Part shown: piece after piece, positions 43,238 to 53,989 of the stretch
Layout: each line of letters opens with the position of its first letter
How positions within the stretch are numbered: position 1 is the first letter of the stretch
Origin: Carallia brachiata
Taxonomy: Eukaryota; Streptophyta; Magnoliopsida; Malpighiales; Rhizophoraceae
DNA length: 64,000 nt
Assembly: GCA_021464245.1 (NCBI GenBank)
Contig: JADCRB010000013.1
Location: 11,211,350-11,275,349, forward strand
Direction: 5' to 3'
The notes under the pieces: model-generated
The model's database searches: none
Seen by the model: only the letters and a program-made list of their open reading frames with translations
What the model was told of the DNA's origin: nothing
Program-made: the position numbers and the translations under genes

Positions 43238-46200
43238 ATGGAATTTTCACTTAGATATACTTATAGCCTTCTTTGCGCCTTGCTGTTATTGCCTGAAATA
43301 AGTTACTCACAATTCACATGCTCAAGGGCAACTTTCTATGGTAGTCCTGATGGCTCAAGGACACCAAGTACGTAGACATTTCTCGGGCTCTCCATATTTA
43401 TTTACTTATTTCTATGTTCAAGAACTAAGATTTTCATTCAAATCTACGTATAAACTTACCATGTTCTGCGTAAAACGGTGACGTGTAAATGTAGCTGGAG
43501 CTTGTGGGTTTGGAGAATACGGAAGGACCATCAATGATGGTTATGTAGCTGGTGTTTCAAAGCTTCACCGGAACGGCAGCGGCTGTGGTGAATGCTATCA
43601 GGTTAAAATTCAAGCCACTTTTCACGACAACACTTCGATAAGTTTTGATTATTGATTATTGAATAAGTGATTATTGGATTGCTTTGAACGTGTCAAGCGT
43701 AAACTTACAAATCCTCTAATTAAAAGAGATGGCCTGACAGATAGTGAGAGGGGATGGAGAGGATGAACAAGGAAATTTAATGCATGAATAATTTACAATA
43801 ACAGCTTCAATGCAACTCAATTTTAGTTAACAACAAAGTAATTATACAATTCTTCTAATAATATCTAATAGTTTATCTATTTTTATTTTTTTATATTTCA
43901 ATCATCTAATAGTAATATATAGTTAATATCATTGTGTTACTATTTTGTTGCTACTTAATTTTTTTTTTATAATAATTAGATCTCAATTGAAACTTAATTG
44001 ATAATAAAACACAATGCGAGAAAAGCTACGTAGAAGACACTGATTAAATTTGAAATTACGATTTTCTTGTTGTTATTGTTCGTTGCCAGGGATCCGAGTT
44101 ACTTGTGCCCACCCTAAAAAAAATATATATATAATTTATGCTAGTTTTATTCTATTGTCCCCTTCAAAATTGATGTTTTGTCTTCCTCAATTGCTCTTAA
44201 GAAAAAATGGTATTAAAAAACAGAAACTTAAATTTATATTATTATTCCCACTAAAATTTATATTTTGCTTTCGCTAAATTTGTATCTTATATTTTACTCT
44301 CTCACTCTTTTGTTTTTTTTTGTTCAACTGGAAAGTATTATGTTTATTTTACTGTATAAGTTACCAATACTGTTCACAATGAAAAATTAGATAAAAAAAA
44401 AAAAGATTTAATACCTATTTGTCCCCCTTGCTCTAATTTCTAGATCAGTCATTATTGTTCGTATTATTTTTATGTACTAACAATTAATCTGGGTGTGCTT
44501 CACAAAATACACAATTATCTTGGAAATAAGTTAGTCACACACTCTTTTAAGAGAAATTTAGTGATATTTTCCCCCATTTTTTTCTTGATGGGCCAAGTGC
44601 ACCAACTTGCTGTAGTGCTTACTTTTGATAATCTAGACCATCATTGAAATTAGCACTATAATTAAACTCTTCCAGCCTTTAGCTCTAGAGGTGATGAATG
44701 ATAATAGTGAGATGGGCTTATTGTTATCCATTTTCCATTACACTAATCCAGGTTAGGTGCAAGGCCCCACAGCTTTGCACTGATAGAGGGGTGAACGTTG
44801 TGGTGACGGACTATGGTAAAGGCGACAAAACTGACTTCATCCTAAGCACCAAGGCCTACGCAAACATGGCACGTCCAAACATGTCTGCCGACCTGTTTGC
44901 CCACGGTGTCGTTGATATCGAGTACAGGCAGACCCCTTGCTGGTACGTCGCCGAGGACTATGACGTCATGTTCATGGTCCAAGATGGCAAAAGGTTGCCT
45001 GAGTAACTAGCCATTGCTATTTTGTATATCAGTGGTGCGGCAGATGTCTTGAAAGTTGAAATTTGGCAGGTAAGCTCCAAGTCCATTTATCAGATCTCTA
45101 CAATTTTCTGTTCTGATAATAATCATTCTCAGGCTACACAAGAAAAAAATAAATCATGACTAAAAAAAGGATGTATCAGCATAGCATACGAATCTTTCAC
45201 GCGTTGGAAATAAAATATTAGAAATCTAGATTCTGCAAAACAGCTTTAAATGGTATATCCAAAGTCACTGTATTAAAATAATATTTGCGCTTTAATTATT
45301 GTACCAAAGTGTATGCGAATTCCTTCTTAAAATAAAATGAAACTCTTAATTACATTTGTGTGGATGTGAAATTATGACAAAAGAGAAGAATGTGTATCGC
45401 TAAATTGTTAGTACAGATTCTTTTTTTTTTTTTAAGTAAAACAGAATCAATATAGATTTTTTAAATAGAATTTTGTTGGTGAAGTAGAGTGCTGTTACAT
45501 AACTGTTTTGAGAAGTATTCATTCAGATAATTAATTAGTTTGGATTAAAACTGTTCAGACTTTTGCAATTAATTAGACAAAATTATTAATTAATGGAACA
45601 GAAATCTAAAGAGATATGACTATTACATTTAATTAATAAAAAACAATCGTCAGTAATCTTAATTACTAAAAAAATAAGTGCCTAACGCGTTTATAAAGGC
45701 ACCTAAAATAGGCAGACACATATTCACATCACTTCTCCATAAAGTTCACTTTAAACCAACTATAGCCCTGTGATGTGTCTAAACTTATAAAGTCTTTAGA
45801 ATTCAGGCAAGATTTAGTCCCTCTCTTTACTTTATCCCTCTTTTGAAACTATAAATACACCTACACCACATTGTCGAGTATAGAAAAGGATCATATGTAT
45901 TCAATATTATCCTTATTTTTTTCTGACAATAGGTTGTTCCTAAGACTCGGACTACTCGGACTACTCGGACTTGTGACAATCAACTTTACTATCATGCCAA
46001 GGCAAATTAAGGACAGCTGCTGTGTCTAATTTTGTTTTCATTGGTTACAGGCTGATCGCAAAGAGTGGAGAAGGATGAGAAAAGCCTATGGGGCGGCTTG
46101 GGACATGCCTAATCCCCCAAAGGGTGCCCTTACCTTGCAGGTTTTAGTAAATTTCACTCGCTACGATGTTAAATTATGGTATCTGCTAGAAAATGCTATC

Positions 46201-46260
46201 CCAGGTGATTGGAAAGCGGGGGCAGCCTACAATTTCAAGTCAGTATTTCGGCTTCGCTAG
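43238..46260 (+). pseudogene. Expansin-like B, copy 5, premature stop in exon 3
   Basis: Exon counterparts 43238-43367, 43495-43601, 44752-45069 and 46051-46260 all have usable splice sites and would give 254 residues. Codon 164 is TAA (45004-45006), where copy 1 has TAC in PEYLAI, so the product would end at 163 residues without the CBM63-like domain. Exon 4 itself is still open (DRKEWRRMRKAYGAAWDM to the TAG at 46258). The SPDC cysteine is lost (SPDGS), as in copy 4. The TATA box is degraded. The 3' flank matches that of copy 2. This is probably a pseudogene, and silencing may have come before the stop. Confidence 0.87.
45951..45978. repeat. Short tandem repeat (actcggacta)
   Basis: The 10-bp unit is present almost three times in intron 3 of EXLB copy 5. 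Copies 2 and 4 have a single version at the matching place. Confidence 0.7.
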
Positions 46261-46440
46261 ATGGGAGCTACCTACCGTGGGGATTTTCCTCAAAAATATT
46301 GTAGATTTAACATCAGAAAGTTGAGGAAACCTTTCGTCCTTGTTTGGATCCACCACCTGACCACCCCTAATGTTTCCGTAATCCTGTTTGCAGTTAAATG
46401 CAAGAGGAACATTCTTCCCACCAGAAAAGTTTTAATCTAA

Positions 46441-46624
46441 CAATAAAAGTCCTCTATTTAAAAGATTTAGAGTATAAAGATTTAGAGTTTGAGTCTCACA
46501 GACAATAATCCTTCTTAGTGTGTGATATATAAATTCAATATAAATCTTATTTAAAGTTTGCGATTTTATCTGATCTTAAACTAGAATAACTTTCCTTCAC
46601 TTAAACTTTTATTGATAAAAAAAC
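46441..46624 (+). mobile_element. SINE-like insertion with 14-bp target duplication
   Basis: A 184-bp segment is flanked by the perfect direct repeat aagttttaatctaa (46427-46440 and 46625-46638). It ends in an A-rich tail (gataaaaaaac) and contains gagtttgagtctc (46485-46497), similar to a pol III B box. The homologous 3' flank of copy 2 (about 29911-29925, aattttcaatctagag) lacks it. It therefore inserted after the flank was duplicated. Short inverted ends (caataaaagt / acttttattg) mean a MITE cannot be excluded. Confidence 0.6.
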
Positions 46625-46639
46625 AAGTTTTAATCTAAA

Positions 46640-47250
46640 GAATTATATGTATTTTAGTTAATGAACTATTAAAATAAAAAGAATTATTTTAAGAGCTTAA
46701 TTAAAAAAAAAAAAATATACAAGCGCTGAATGCTTCGGTCATTTTGAGATATGGTTGATGTACCTACTTCTAATCAATTTCTGAGGTGAATCCTCAACTA
46801 ATTTACCTTTCACAAATTTAATCGACTTCTCCTTCCACTTCACGGTAAACTGTATACAGTTAAATGAACCAGTGCCAAAAATAATAATAATAATGTAGAA
46901 TTATTTCCAGTATTTTGTCTAAGTAAAGGTATGAGAATCCTGTGACTCAGCCTTACCAGTAACATCCATAAAGAAATGAGTAGCTAAAATTGTGATTTTC
47001 AATTGGTTTAATAATTGACATCAAATGCCTTCACGCAGTGTCTTAAAAAAGAGAGAATCAGCGAATCAACAAAAAGATGCCATCAACCCTTTACAAGAAT
47101 CCCAAAAAGACATTGACATCCATCTGGAGATTAAGGTGAACCTCCTAGGAGATGAGTTTGGAATTCATGGGAAACGAGAGAACCATTCCGTGTTGTGTAG
47201 CTCGTGATTCAACAAAAAAACAAAAAAAGGCAAATTGATCCCATTTTCAA
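46640..47250. other. Spacer between the EXLB array and the SUVH gene
   Basis: Up to about 46800 this is the duplicated EXLB 3' flank ('gaatgcttcggtcattttgagat'). Beyond that the sequence is unique and no gene is seen. The 3' untranslated region of the SUVH gene probably begins near 47200. Confidence 0.4.
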
Positions 47251-47502
47251 AACCGAAGATTGTCACATGCTGAGAACGTAGAAGAAAATAGCTACTATGC
47301 AGCAGGAAGCAGCAAAATGTCAATCCAGCGATCTAAACAGAAACTACAGAACATACGAAGCAGTAGAAATATGACAGATGTCAAGGCAAGGACAATAACC
47401 TTGAATACTCTGTTCAGAACTTGTGAATGTGAGCTTGCCTCCTGTACATCAAAGACAAGTGTACAAAACACACAAAAAAATAATGCAGGCATGCGAACGC
47501 GC

Positions 47503-47508
<6 letters not shown>

Positions 47509-47535
<27 letters not shown>
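47509..47535. repeat. (AG)n microsatellite
   Basis: About 13 AG units, probably within the 3' untranslated region of the SUVH gene. Confidence 0.9.
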
Positions 47536-47863
47536 TTCCAAGTCAAAGCAGTGTAATATGCCTGTGCATGCATTTGTGCATGAACATGAGTACCGAACAT
47601 ATACAAGTATTTTCTTTTCTTGCAATTGACAAATTTGACGGCGTAAAGAGGCAAAATTGGGGATGTACAGGGTTCTCAAAGAATCGGGTATTGAGTGATG
47701 AAGGGGAAAAAAATCAGTAGCATACAAACTGCTAGCATTGCAAAGTATGCAAGCCATGAATAGAATCAGGTGATTTGATGTGCACCTACCAAATCCAGAA
47801 AGCAACTCACAGTGGCCAAACATAATTGCTTCTGCCAGATCCAATTCCTGTTCCTGGCCTGCC

Positions 47864-50800
47864 TCAATACATTCTACCAGTGCACTCTGAGGAGCCACAA
47901 TAGCAGCTCTTTTTCTTTATATTGCCATCAGAATCGAGGACTTGATCTATCATATAATTGTAATGATAAGTTAACTCTTGCAATGGAGGAATGTTCTCAG
48001 CTGCAAAAAGCATTACGTGAGGCATTCTCTTATCCTCGTGATCATGGAGAACATCTTGGGCGTAAAGATTAGGCGAACAACTGTGGTTAATGAATCTCCC
48101 CACATTGCCACACCGTGCAGCATCAATGGTGAAGCTACCATCCAGTACAACTTCGCAAGAACTTGACTGTGCCTCAGGCATGAGGGCAGAAAGTCCATCC
48201 CAAAGGACTTTGTCATTGCTGTTATGTCCAATGTCAAACAAGTATTCATCATTACCCATTTTTTGCTCTGCTTCCTTCTCTTCAAGGAGCTCGCCAACAT
48301 ACTCACAAATAAAACTTCCTGAAGGGATTGAATTTAAAGATCTCACTCCCCATCCCCTTGAATCAGTTTTAAAAATTTCAAGCTGAAATTTAATGCCATG
48401 CTGGCTGACTCTATTATAGCAAGAAGGAGGACACTTGCAAGAAGGACCACACTCGTAAACTATGGACTTTGCTTCGACTATAGCTCCATTATGGTTATAC
48501 GGGATTTCTCCTCCATTCTTTGCCGCACAAGAGCATTTCCCCCCAAAGCATTTTCCATTACAATTACAACCCTGTGGAGGAATCAGATGGTACCAAGCAG
48601 GATATATCATGCGAGTGGCATATTCAAATGCTGGGGGTTGCTCATCATCAATAGTGTTCACAGCACAAATAGCGATGGACTCCCTCCCTTGGGAGATGTC
48701 ATCTAGGCATAGACCCTCACATACGTGACATTTCTTGGACTTCTTGACTACCTTCCAAGCAAGCTCTGGTTGAGCAGGAATTCGAACCAACTGAAACTTA
48801 TAGACCAGTTTACCATGTGGTCCCATCTGCTGCCAAAACTTCTCCACTAGATATAGGCCAGCATAGATGTATGTCTTTCCTCTTGAATCAGATGAATCAG
48901 AGACTTTTGTGTTACCACAAATCACTCTTACGGGATTTTGTGCATCCCTGCTATTTTTCAAGGCAAGGTTACCTCGTTTAAGCTCTTGGTCTTCAGGTTC
49001 CTTCCCCCCCATTTTTCACATTCCCCCCTTGACCCATATAAATCAAGACATCTGTTTCATCCGTATCATCATCATAACCCCCAGATGCTACAATACTTGT
49101 AGCAAGGCTATCCATACCTTGATTCAAATAATCTATCCCACCCTGACTAGGACGATGAAGACCAACAATGTTAAGCTCCACAAAGTACTGAAATTCATCA
49201 CCAACTTCAACTCCTGGAACCGATCCAATTATTTGTTTGCCAGTATTGACATATTTCTTATTCTCCTTTAGCATTTTCGCTGCTTGAAGATCAATCCTCC
49301 TGCGAGAATTTCCTTCCCCCTTCACCTTTGCTTCTTCTTCCTGCAAAAGCTTCCTACATATTGCCTGAAACAAACGCAATGTTTCCCTAACTTTATTTCT
49401 GGCATCGCCTTTAGCACTTGAACCACTGGGATTGGAAGGTAGGAGGTTTACCCCTTCATTACGTGGTCTTCTTACCAATTGGAATTTGTCGCATTCATCA
49501 CTTTTGGGCCCATCTTTTTTATCCAATGCAGACATTGCACCTATTCTTTGATGAGCCATTCCAGAAAAAAATGAATTCTTTTCAGCATATGACCCTTCAA
49601 AGTTCTCTCCTTGCATATTCTTATCCTTGAAAGAAGATTTTGATGACTTGAGCAATGTAAGGTCATTCCTCTTCCCTTTGTTTTCTCTTACACCAGCATC
49701 CAAGTCAGTGGATTCATAGACCCCCTTCCCCTGGCTCCAAGGACAATACCGCTGAGCCATAAGACCTTGCACAACAACCCTGTTCACTGTGACTTCTGAG
49801 CCCTTCAAGTCGGATTTTTCAATATCACGAACCAATAAATCTGAAAGCTCCTTCGCAGAACCTCTTTCATTGAGGGAAACCTCTAAGTCCTTCCCCAGGC
49901 TTTCCTCCAAGCCTAAAATTTCCCTTTCCCTTGATGTAGGGGCTATCTCAAGTATCCTCTGATTTTGCATAGCTTTATGAGGGGACTTGATGCCCCTTTC
50001 TTCTATATCCTCTTGAGCCCCTTGGATTTCATCCCTTGGAGAAAATCTCTGAGCAGCTCCAGATTCTTGCCGATTCCTTGCTTCTTTAACAGCAGGTCCA
50101 TCACATTCGACTGGAACTATATTTCCAGTCAGTTGAGAGACATTTGCTCGCAATTTGCAATTGTCAGCATTTAAATTCTCTCCCAGTTGTTTCATATCTC
50201 CGTCCAATGTCTCTTTCAGTTGCTCTTGCGGTGGCTTTTCTTCTTTACATAGTTTCTCATTACCAGCCTTCTTTGCATCGAAAGCAGGCAATTTTGGGTC
50301 CTCACCCCTACCAAGGCGTGGAGCATTTCTCCCACAGAGAGGCGGAAAGTCTCTGACAGCCGATATTCTTCTTCGGGGAGGATAATTTCGTGGGACAGTT
50401 TCCTTAGAAGCTTTTGCCCGGGCAGCAGCCCCAGTATCATCCAAGTCCTCCACAGCTTTTGGCAGCAATGTCCCCGCGGGTGGCTCCAGATTCATGGATT
50501 CAGTTCCATTGGAAAGATCAACTGACAGTGATCGCTCTTCTAACTGGGATTGCACAGAATCAGTTTCCAGAGGATCCAAACTCGGCGACACACTCACCAT
50601 AGGGGAACTCACCCTCATTCCAGAAGCCACAAGGGAAAAATCCCTAATCGCATCAGAACTCCTATCATGCGTTGAATTGCCACTGGTAGCCACCCCCAAT
50701 GCTACTTCACCCATTACAAAAATCCTAGGTGCAAATGGTCCACATCCGGGAGGAAAATCCCGAACAGCAGAAACACTTCGCCGCTTGTACTTTGGCCGAC

Positions 50801-50894
50801 CCGTATAAGATGGAAAACGACCATTATCCATAGACGATCTGCCTGACACTACCCTTGTAGACTCTGTCTGTAGCATATCGTCAGCAAACCCCAT
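47864..50894 (-). CDS. SUVH5/6-type histone H3K9 methyltransferase, split by a +1 frameshift
   Basis: The reading frame starts at 50894 (MGFADDMLQTES; an in-frame TGA lies just upstream) and would give about 1009 residues if one base is ignored. The N-terminal half is disordered, with SUVH5/6-type repeats (SAVRDFPPGCGPFAPR, ISAVRDFPPLCG). The SRA/YDG domain spans about 555-705 (GVEVGDEFQY, GGYDDDTDETDVLIYMGQGG, KTYIYAGLYLVEKFW) and reads methylated cytosine. The Cys-rich pre-SET is at about 776-826. The SET domain (about 836-980) has GWGVRSLNSIPSGSFICEYVGE, GRFINHSCSPNL and ELTYHYNY. The post-SET is CYCGSSECTG. The product would act in the nucleus, placing repressive H3K9 methylation. A G7 run at 49004-49010 holds one G too many: the first frame ends GNVKNGGEGT-stop and the second resumes GGKEPEDQ. 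This is a sequencing or assembly error, or a real null allele. Confidence 0.85.
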
Positions 50895-50926
50895 TCCAGG
50901 TCATGAAACAAAGTAATGAAGCAGCT

Positions 50927-51484
50927 GATTACAATTAAAAACAAACAAACAAACAAACAATCACCATTGGCGTAAACAGTTGAAAAATGTGATAGATAGA
51001 CAATGAAAAACGATGTAAACTCACTGGTTTCATTCATTTCAGCCCCAAAGTGAATCCATAAAATTCAAAGGTTTGATTTGATTTTTCCCAAGTTCCTACA
51101 ATACCAAACAGAATTTAAATACTCAATCCCAATATCTCACCACGTAAGTTCATATCGGCGAAAACAAAATAATTTTTCAAATTTTCAAGAAAATAACGAA
51201 ATGCTCAATTGAAATTTATGCTTAAAAATAATAATAATAAATCAAGTAACGGCAAAAGAAGCTCCTGTTTGGCATCTCAACATTTTAGCTTCTAAGACAG
51301 AACAGAATACAAAAAACACCAAGATAAGTGGCTCGCGCTTGTTTCCTAAACTCTCTCAGTATACAAACAGGATATCTGCAATTTCATCTCATTTTCCTCC
51401 ACTTTCTCGGTAACCAAACAGGATTCCTCAAAACAAAAAAAAAGAATAAACAAATAAATAGAACAGAAAGGCGAGATTGCCAAC
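50927..51484 (-). other. Probable 5'-UTR intron of the SUVH gene
   Basis: On the minus strand a donor (ATAAG|gttggc) at 51484 and an acceptor (ttgtaatcag) near 50927 bracket AT-rich sequence with (caaa)n. The predicted leader exon runs from 51485 to about 51620. Introns in the leader are common in this gene family. Inferred from splice-like signals only. Confidence 0.4.
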
Positions 51485-51619
51485 CTTATGACATGGTTAA
51501 TGGAGGGTTGATGGAGAGAGTGGCAGTGGCAGAATCGTAGATTCGTTCAGGTTAGGCGGGTAAATCGGGAAGAGAGGAAGGAGGCGGTGGCCGTTGGAGG
51601 AGCAGCCGCTGCTTGGAAA

Positions 51620-53430
51620 AATGACGAGAAATGATAACTGCTTTTTGGTGCTTCCGAAGCTTTGGGATTGTGGGCTGCTCAGCCTGAACTCGGCCCAAAC
51701 CATAATTATTTATAACGTTTTTTATTTTTCTTTTTTTTATTTTTTTTTTTGCTTGCTCAAAAAAATAAACAACATTTTCTCAAAATAATAACGTGAAACA
51801 GAATGAACGACACTTATTTAATTAAATTCGCAAGATCGTAAAATATGAATATATCCCCTCAAAGAAAAGAAAAGGGAAGGCTCTTTGTTAAGATAGAGGA
51901 ATAACTGGATAGATCGATTAAATATTTTAAATGCAGAAATCTTAAGCAGTAAAACGCGTCATTTTAAATTTGAAATTTTAATAGGATTTTGTGACTTGAA
52001 ATTATTTTAAATACAAAGAAAATGTTACAAACAAATCTTAATAGCAACCAGAGTTATAAAAAAAAATTCTTTGAATTTATTTACTAAATATCATGAGTTA
52101 TAAATAATTTAGGGCAATGGTACAACCTTGCAAGTAGCAAGGGGATGCTTTATGTGGGGGCTAATGAGCTTTCAATGATCATTACACAGTATAATTTACA
52201 ATGATCTAAAGAATTTTGATATGTTAGATGTTAATTGAACAAAATTAAAAATGATGGATTTAGTGTATCCTTTAAAGGTGGATTTTGTAATTTTTTTAAT
52301 CTAATTTTATTAACCTCAAGTGATAGAGTGATTAAATTGAAACAAAATTGAAATTTGATCTATTTGATTGTTACAAATTCAAATTTGGATATGGCCTCTT
52401 CAACTCAACCCAATCCATAAAACTGATTTTTTTTTTTTTTTGTAGTTTTATGGAAAATTTGCTGGTTTTTTCTCTCTAAAAAGAAACTATGGTAAGTTAA
52501 TTATCTAGTTCAGAAGAGTGCTAATTTCCGGAGTTAAAATCTGATTTTCAGAAAGCCCTTCGGATATAGCAATTCTTCGATACGACTTGGAAGGAAAATG
52601 AAGGAGATTGAGTACTATTCCTATTTTTGGATTATGTCAAGAGACGTAATTTTGGAATAAAAAGTGGAAGATAGATGTAGTCGTGGAAAACAACTAATTC
52701 GATTTATTTCACTTACAGAAAAGCAAGAATTACAAATGATTTTATAAATCATGTTCCTATGCACGCAAATAATTTAAAGTTTCTAAACTTGATGGTTTTT
52801 CCCTTTCAGAGTTGAAACAAGTCCAATCCAATATTTTGGTTTCGATTTGGTAAAATTCAATATTTTCCGATGTGCCCAAAATAAAGAATCAAATATTAGA
52901 GGGAAAACATAGCCGATTCAATGCTGCCAAGATACAATTCTAATGATTAACAATATTAAACTTGAATGGACCATTCAAAAACATCAATTCCAATAATCTC
53001 TCTTGAAGATCCATGTGCAATCAACTCGTATGCATTGAAACCTTAACCCCCCAGCTATTTATTATACTGATTACATTTTCATGAATAGTAATAATTATCA
53101 TCCTTGTTATACATTTTACAAACAATGCAATAACAGTTCAACAACAAACCCTAACTATTGCCACCCAGAAAAGAAAAACAAAAGTGACCAACAAAAGGAT
53201 GATGACGAGAAGCAAACACAACTAATGCCAGCCATAAACATCACTACAAAAAAGCAAGAGGACGATGATGAGGATTGGGCTATGCCCAATTGGGCTACCA
53301 ACTGTAAGATCTAGGTTCAAGTCCTCAACCTCGCCTTGATTTACTCTTGCCTTATCACTGCTTTGAATTCTTTGGAAAAAATAAAAATAAAAATAATAGT
53401 AACAGTAATAAATGCATAATTGTTTTTATG
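51620..53430. other. Intergenic sequence, no gene seen
   Basis: The SUVH promoter would lie at its left end. The rest is AT-rich without gene-like frames. A short open frame at 53081-53314 is Asn/Gln/Lys-rich and not convincing. Confidence 0.5.
53275..53410 (+). repeat. Possible tRNA-derived SINE fragment
   Basis: ttgggctaccaactg followed after about 10 bases by ggttcaagtcc (53313-53323) resembles pol III A and B boxes. The segment trails into aaaataaaaataaaaataat. A related 'gttcaaatcctc...ggccttgaa' string lies at about 54759-54784. No target duplication was established. Confidence 0.35.
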
Positions 53431-53442
53431 GCTTTTCAATGA

Positions 53443-53873
53443 TCAGAAATAATGCACAAACAACGCGAAGCACCAAAACACAATAGAAATGAGAGCCAGT
53501 GGTCCCTGGCCAGACAGCAAACCATGGGATCCATTGCCAACGGCACCTTGGACATCTTTGTAGATTTGTTTGGTGCCATTAACGGCATTTTCAGCCGTGT
53601 TTTTGGTATCCTTGTAGGCATTTGCTGTTCATTGATTAAGCTTTCGGCAGCATTCTTTGTGTCATTGGCCGTATTTACCGTGCCATTTACAACATTTTCC
53701 GCGGTATTTTTGGTGTTATTGACGGCTGATACGGTTTGATCAATGACATTTTGGGTTCCTTCCACCGCGTCGGAGACCGGGTTGGATTGGACGATCAAGA
53801 AGGAGGAGCAGAAGGTGGTGAGGATGAATAGAAGGAAGAGAGAAGAGAAGGGGGACCTTGAGAAGTTGTACAT
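53443..53873 (-). pseudogene. Small secreted LEA-like repeat protein, one-base frameshift
   Basis: The likely start is the ATG at 53873 (MYNFSRSP), because the upstream in-frame ATG is followed by a Lys run and lies before the signal peptide. Residues 1-30 are a signal peptide (SSLFLLFILTTFCSSFLIVQS). Then comes a hydrophilic Ala/Asn/Thr-rich stretch with an 11- to 12-residue repeat (NTKNTAENVVNGT, NDTKNAAESLIN), as in group 3 LEA-type helices. After SLIN the sequence continues only in another frame (NAYKDTKNTAENAVNGTKQ, then GLLSGQGPLALIS and a hydrophobic end WCFALFVHYF). One base appears to be missing near 53629-53631. Read as given, the protein is 145 residues with an unrelated tail; the other frame implies 143. 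The function of the family is unknown to me. It may be a real mutation or an error. Confidence 0.65.
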
Positions 53874-53989
53874 GATTGTTTTACCTTTTTTTTTTTTCTT
53901 TTTCCTTTCTGGAAAAAAAGAGAGGAGAATATGGAGGCTCCTTATAACCATGACTTCTTGTTATAGTGTGAGATAAATTTAGTAAATTG

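Noticed and set aside
47423..48728. Several plus-strand open frames opposite the SUVH gene
   Set aside because: Shadows of the minus-strand coding exon; their translations have no independent domain character.
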